A stretch of DNA of 22,737 nucleotides from an uncultured Clostridia bacterium (GTDB taxonomy: Bacteria; Bacillota; Clostridia; Christensenellales; UBA1242), in the NCBI GenBank assembly GCA_947584775.1, contig CANPWT010000012.1, forward strand, positions 1 through 22,737, written 5' to 3'. Below the pieces are notes generated by a model. It was not told the DNA's origin and did not search any database. It worked only from the letters and a program-made list of their open reading frames with translations. Position 1 is the first letter of the stretch. Each line of letters opens with the position of its first letter. This document shows, piece after piece, positions 21,676 through 22,737 of the stretch. The position numbers were made by a program, and so were the translations under genes.

Positions 21676-22602
21676 ATGAATAGTAAAACTATAATTTTAT
21701 CATGCAAAGAAAACAATTCTTCGCGCGGGATTTTAACATTGTACATTGAAGATGACCTTTTAAAATGCAAACTGAGGCTATACTCCACCCCAAAGTTAGA
21801 TGTGCACACACAAATTGGCATTTACCATAACGACCAAGTTTATAAGGCAAATTTGTTGGAAAAACAAGGTTGCTACACAAGTTCTTTTGTTGGAGATTTT
21901 GATTTAAACAAGGATTTTTACATTGCAATAATAAACACCACAAACAAACAGGTAATTTTGGAGGGTGGAACGTATGCTGGCTATTTTTACACTAACAGTG
22001 ACATTTTTACCGAGCAAGACGAGGACACGCAAAATTTAATAGATAGCGAACTAGCAAAACAAGAGGCAATCGAGCAAAACGAGCCAACAGACTACGATAA
22101 ATGCGCGAATTGCAAATATAAGCAGTGTTTTTACAATAATATTAGCGCTGAACAGAACAAAACTGTTGATGACGGCTACACGCAAATCGAAATGGAGGAA
22201 GTGAACAGCCAGAAAGTGCAAAACGCCAACAAGCCAAACAGCCTTACCCCAACCCAAAATGAGCAACCTGAGCAAAAAATTAATTATTTAACCGCAATTG
22301 TGCCACAATTTAACTATATTTTTGACCACTACCCGCAAGATAGTTTGCTAAATTCGCTAATGCCAAACGCAAAATTTGTTAAAATTAGCGAAGGTGACCA
22401 GGATTACTCCATTGGCGCAATTTACGATAACGACACTATAAAATACATTTGCTATGCTGTTAAATGCAATTACAACACCCCCGCCCCAGACGAACTTGGC
22501 GAACATTATCAATGGTTGCCAATAGATAGCGAGGACCCACTTAGCGAGGGCTATTATATAGTTTATCAAGATGCGGTAGACCTAAAAATACTCCGTGTTT
22601 AG
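21676..22602 (+). CDS. Unrecognised two-domain protein with a central cysteine cluster
   Basis: 308 residues, no signal peptide. Residues ~1-110 look like an all-beta domain (TIILSCKENNSSRGILTLYI, QIGIYHNDQVYKANLLEK). A hydrophilic linker (~112-210, many Gln/Glu/Asn) contains DKCANCKYKQC, a CxxCxxxxC cluster that might bind metal. The C-terminal ~100 residues form a second domain with FDHYPQDSLLNSLMPNAKFV, SIGAIYDNDTIKYICYAV and HYQWLPIDSEDPLSEGYYIV, the style of conserved hypothetical proteins I associate with gut Clostridia; I cannot name a function. It is divergent from the lipoprotein gene, with the 122-bp repeats between, and has its own terminator. The start lacks a ribosome site (TATAAT-N6-ATG). 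Confidence 0.8.
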   Translation: MNSKTIILSCKENNSSRGILTLYIEDDLLKCKLRLYSTPKLDVHTQIGIYHNDQVYKANLLEKQGCYTSSFVGDFDLNKDFYIAIINTTNKQVILEGGTYAGYFYTNSDIFTEQDEDTQNLIDSELAKQEAIEQNEPTDYDKCANCKYKQCFYNNISAEQNKTVDDGYTQIEMEEVNSQKVQNANKPNSLTPTQNEQPEQKINYLTAIVPQFNYIFDHYPQDSLLNSLMPNAKFVKISEGDQDYSIGAIYDNDTIKYICYAVKCNYNTPAPDELGEHYQWLPIDSEDPLSEGYYIVYQDAVDLKILRV

Positions 22603-22618
22603 CCGCAAACCCCCTTTG

Positions 22619-22645
22619 CCCGCCAAAAACATTGGTGGGTTTTTT
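22619..22645 (+). terminator. Terminator of the 21676 gene
   Basis: Stem CCCGCCAA/TTGGTGGG (22619-22626 with 22632-22639, one G-T pair), 5-nt loop, T-run to 22645. Confidence 0.9.
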
Positions 22646-22684
22646 GTTTTATAATGTTACGGTCGATGTAGGTTATTGTAATAA

Positions 22685-22710
22685 ATAAACAAATTTGCAA
22701 ATTTGTTTAT
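22685..22710. promoter_or_regulatory. 26-bp perfect palindrome near the right edge
   Basis: ATAAACAAATTTG (22685-22697) is followed directly by its exact reverse complement (22698-22710). It lies past a terminator and ahead of whatever gene follows the window, so an operator for a dimeric regulator is a reasonable guess. The downstream context is not visible. Confidence 0.55.
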
Positions 22711-22737
22711 GTGTATAAGGAATAGAGAGAGACCTTA

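Overview
The window is a single AT-rich bacterial segment with the signature of an endospore-forming, low-GC Clostridia-like bacterium. The main clues are spmA/spmB, a protein made only of the Spo0A DNA-binding domain, a 1149-residue pyruvate:ferredoxin oxidoreductase, strong AGGAGG-type ribosome binding sites and TTGACA/TATAAT promoters. The many unrecognised small proteins suit an uncultured gut lineage such as the Christensenellales; that placement is inference from style, not a database match. I see no tRNA, rRNA, CRISPR array, transposase or phage gene.

Layout. 1-2190 (all minus): the start of spmB, spmA behind a sigma-E-like promoter, a TasA/camelysin-like exported protein, and a stand-alone Spo0A_C regulator whose promoter is preceded by two perfect TTTTGTACAAAA palindromes exactly 20 bp apart. 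2201-9521: tex (minus), an unrecognised plus-strand gene, nifJ/PFOR (minus) and a membrane-anchored XRE regulator (minus). 9706-12526 (all plus): truA, an unrecognised membrane protein, then an L13-type leader RNA, rplM and rpsI; S9 carries a ~97-residue Lys/Thr/Ala-rich N-terminal extension. 12527-12909 is a gene-free, hairpin-rich convergent gap. 12910-17752 (minus): a ComEC-like MBL protein translationally coupled to a patatin phospholipase, a membrane-anchored acidic coiled-coil protein and an RsmF-type rRNA m5C methyltransferase. 17863-19219 (plus): a diverged CYTH/VTC-like protein and the glycosylase Tag. 19220-19873 is an extreme AT desert (about 8% G+C by manual count over 19261-19800). 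19874-22602: a lipoprotein gene (minus) and a divergent unknown gene (plus), separated by 122-bp tandem repeats. The window closes with a 26-bp perfect palindrome.

How it works together. Most genes have their own promoter and hairpin terminator, so the segment reads as many short transcription units rather than long operons; spmAB, rplM-rpsI and patatin-MBL are the coupled pairs. The most unusual theme is start architecture. Four genes (truA, the RsmF-like gene, tag and the gene at 21676) have a -10 box followed by exactly six bases and then ATG with no Shine-Dalgarno, which predicts leaderless mRNAs, while neighbours with ordinary AGGAGG sites have short leaders. A second unusual item is the tandem 122-bp unit upstream of the lipoprotein gene. 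Each intact unit duplicates that gene's ribosome-binding region and adds a nine-codon mini-ORF.
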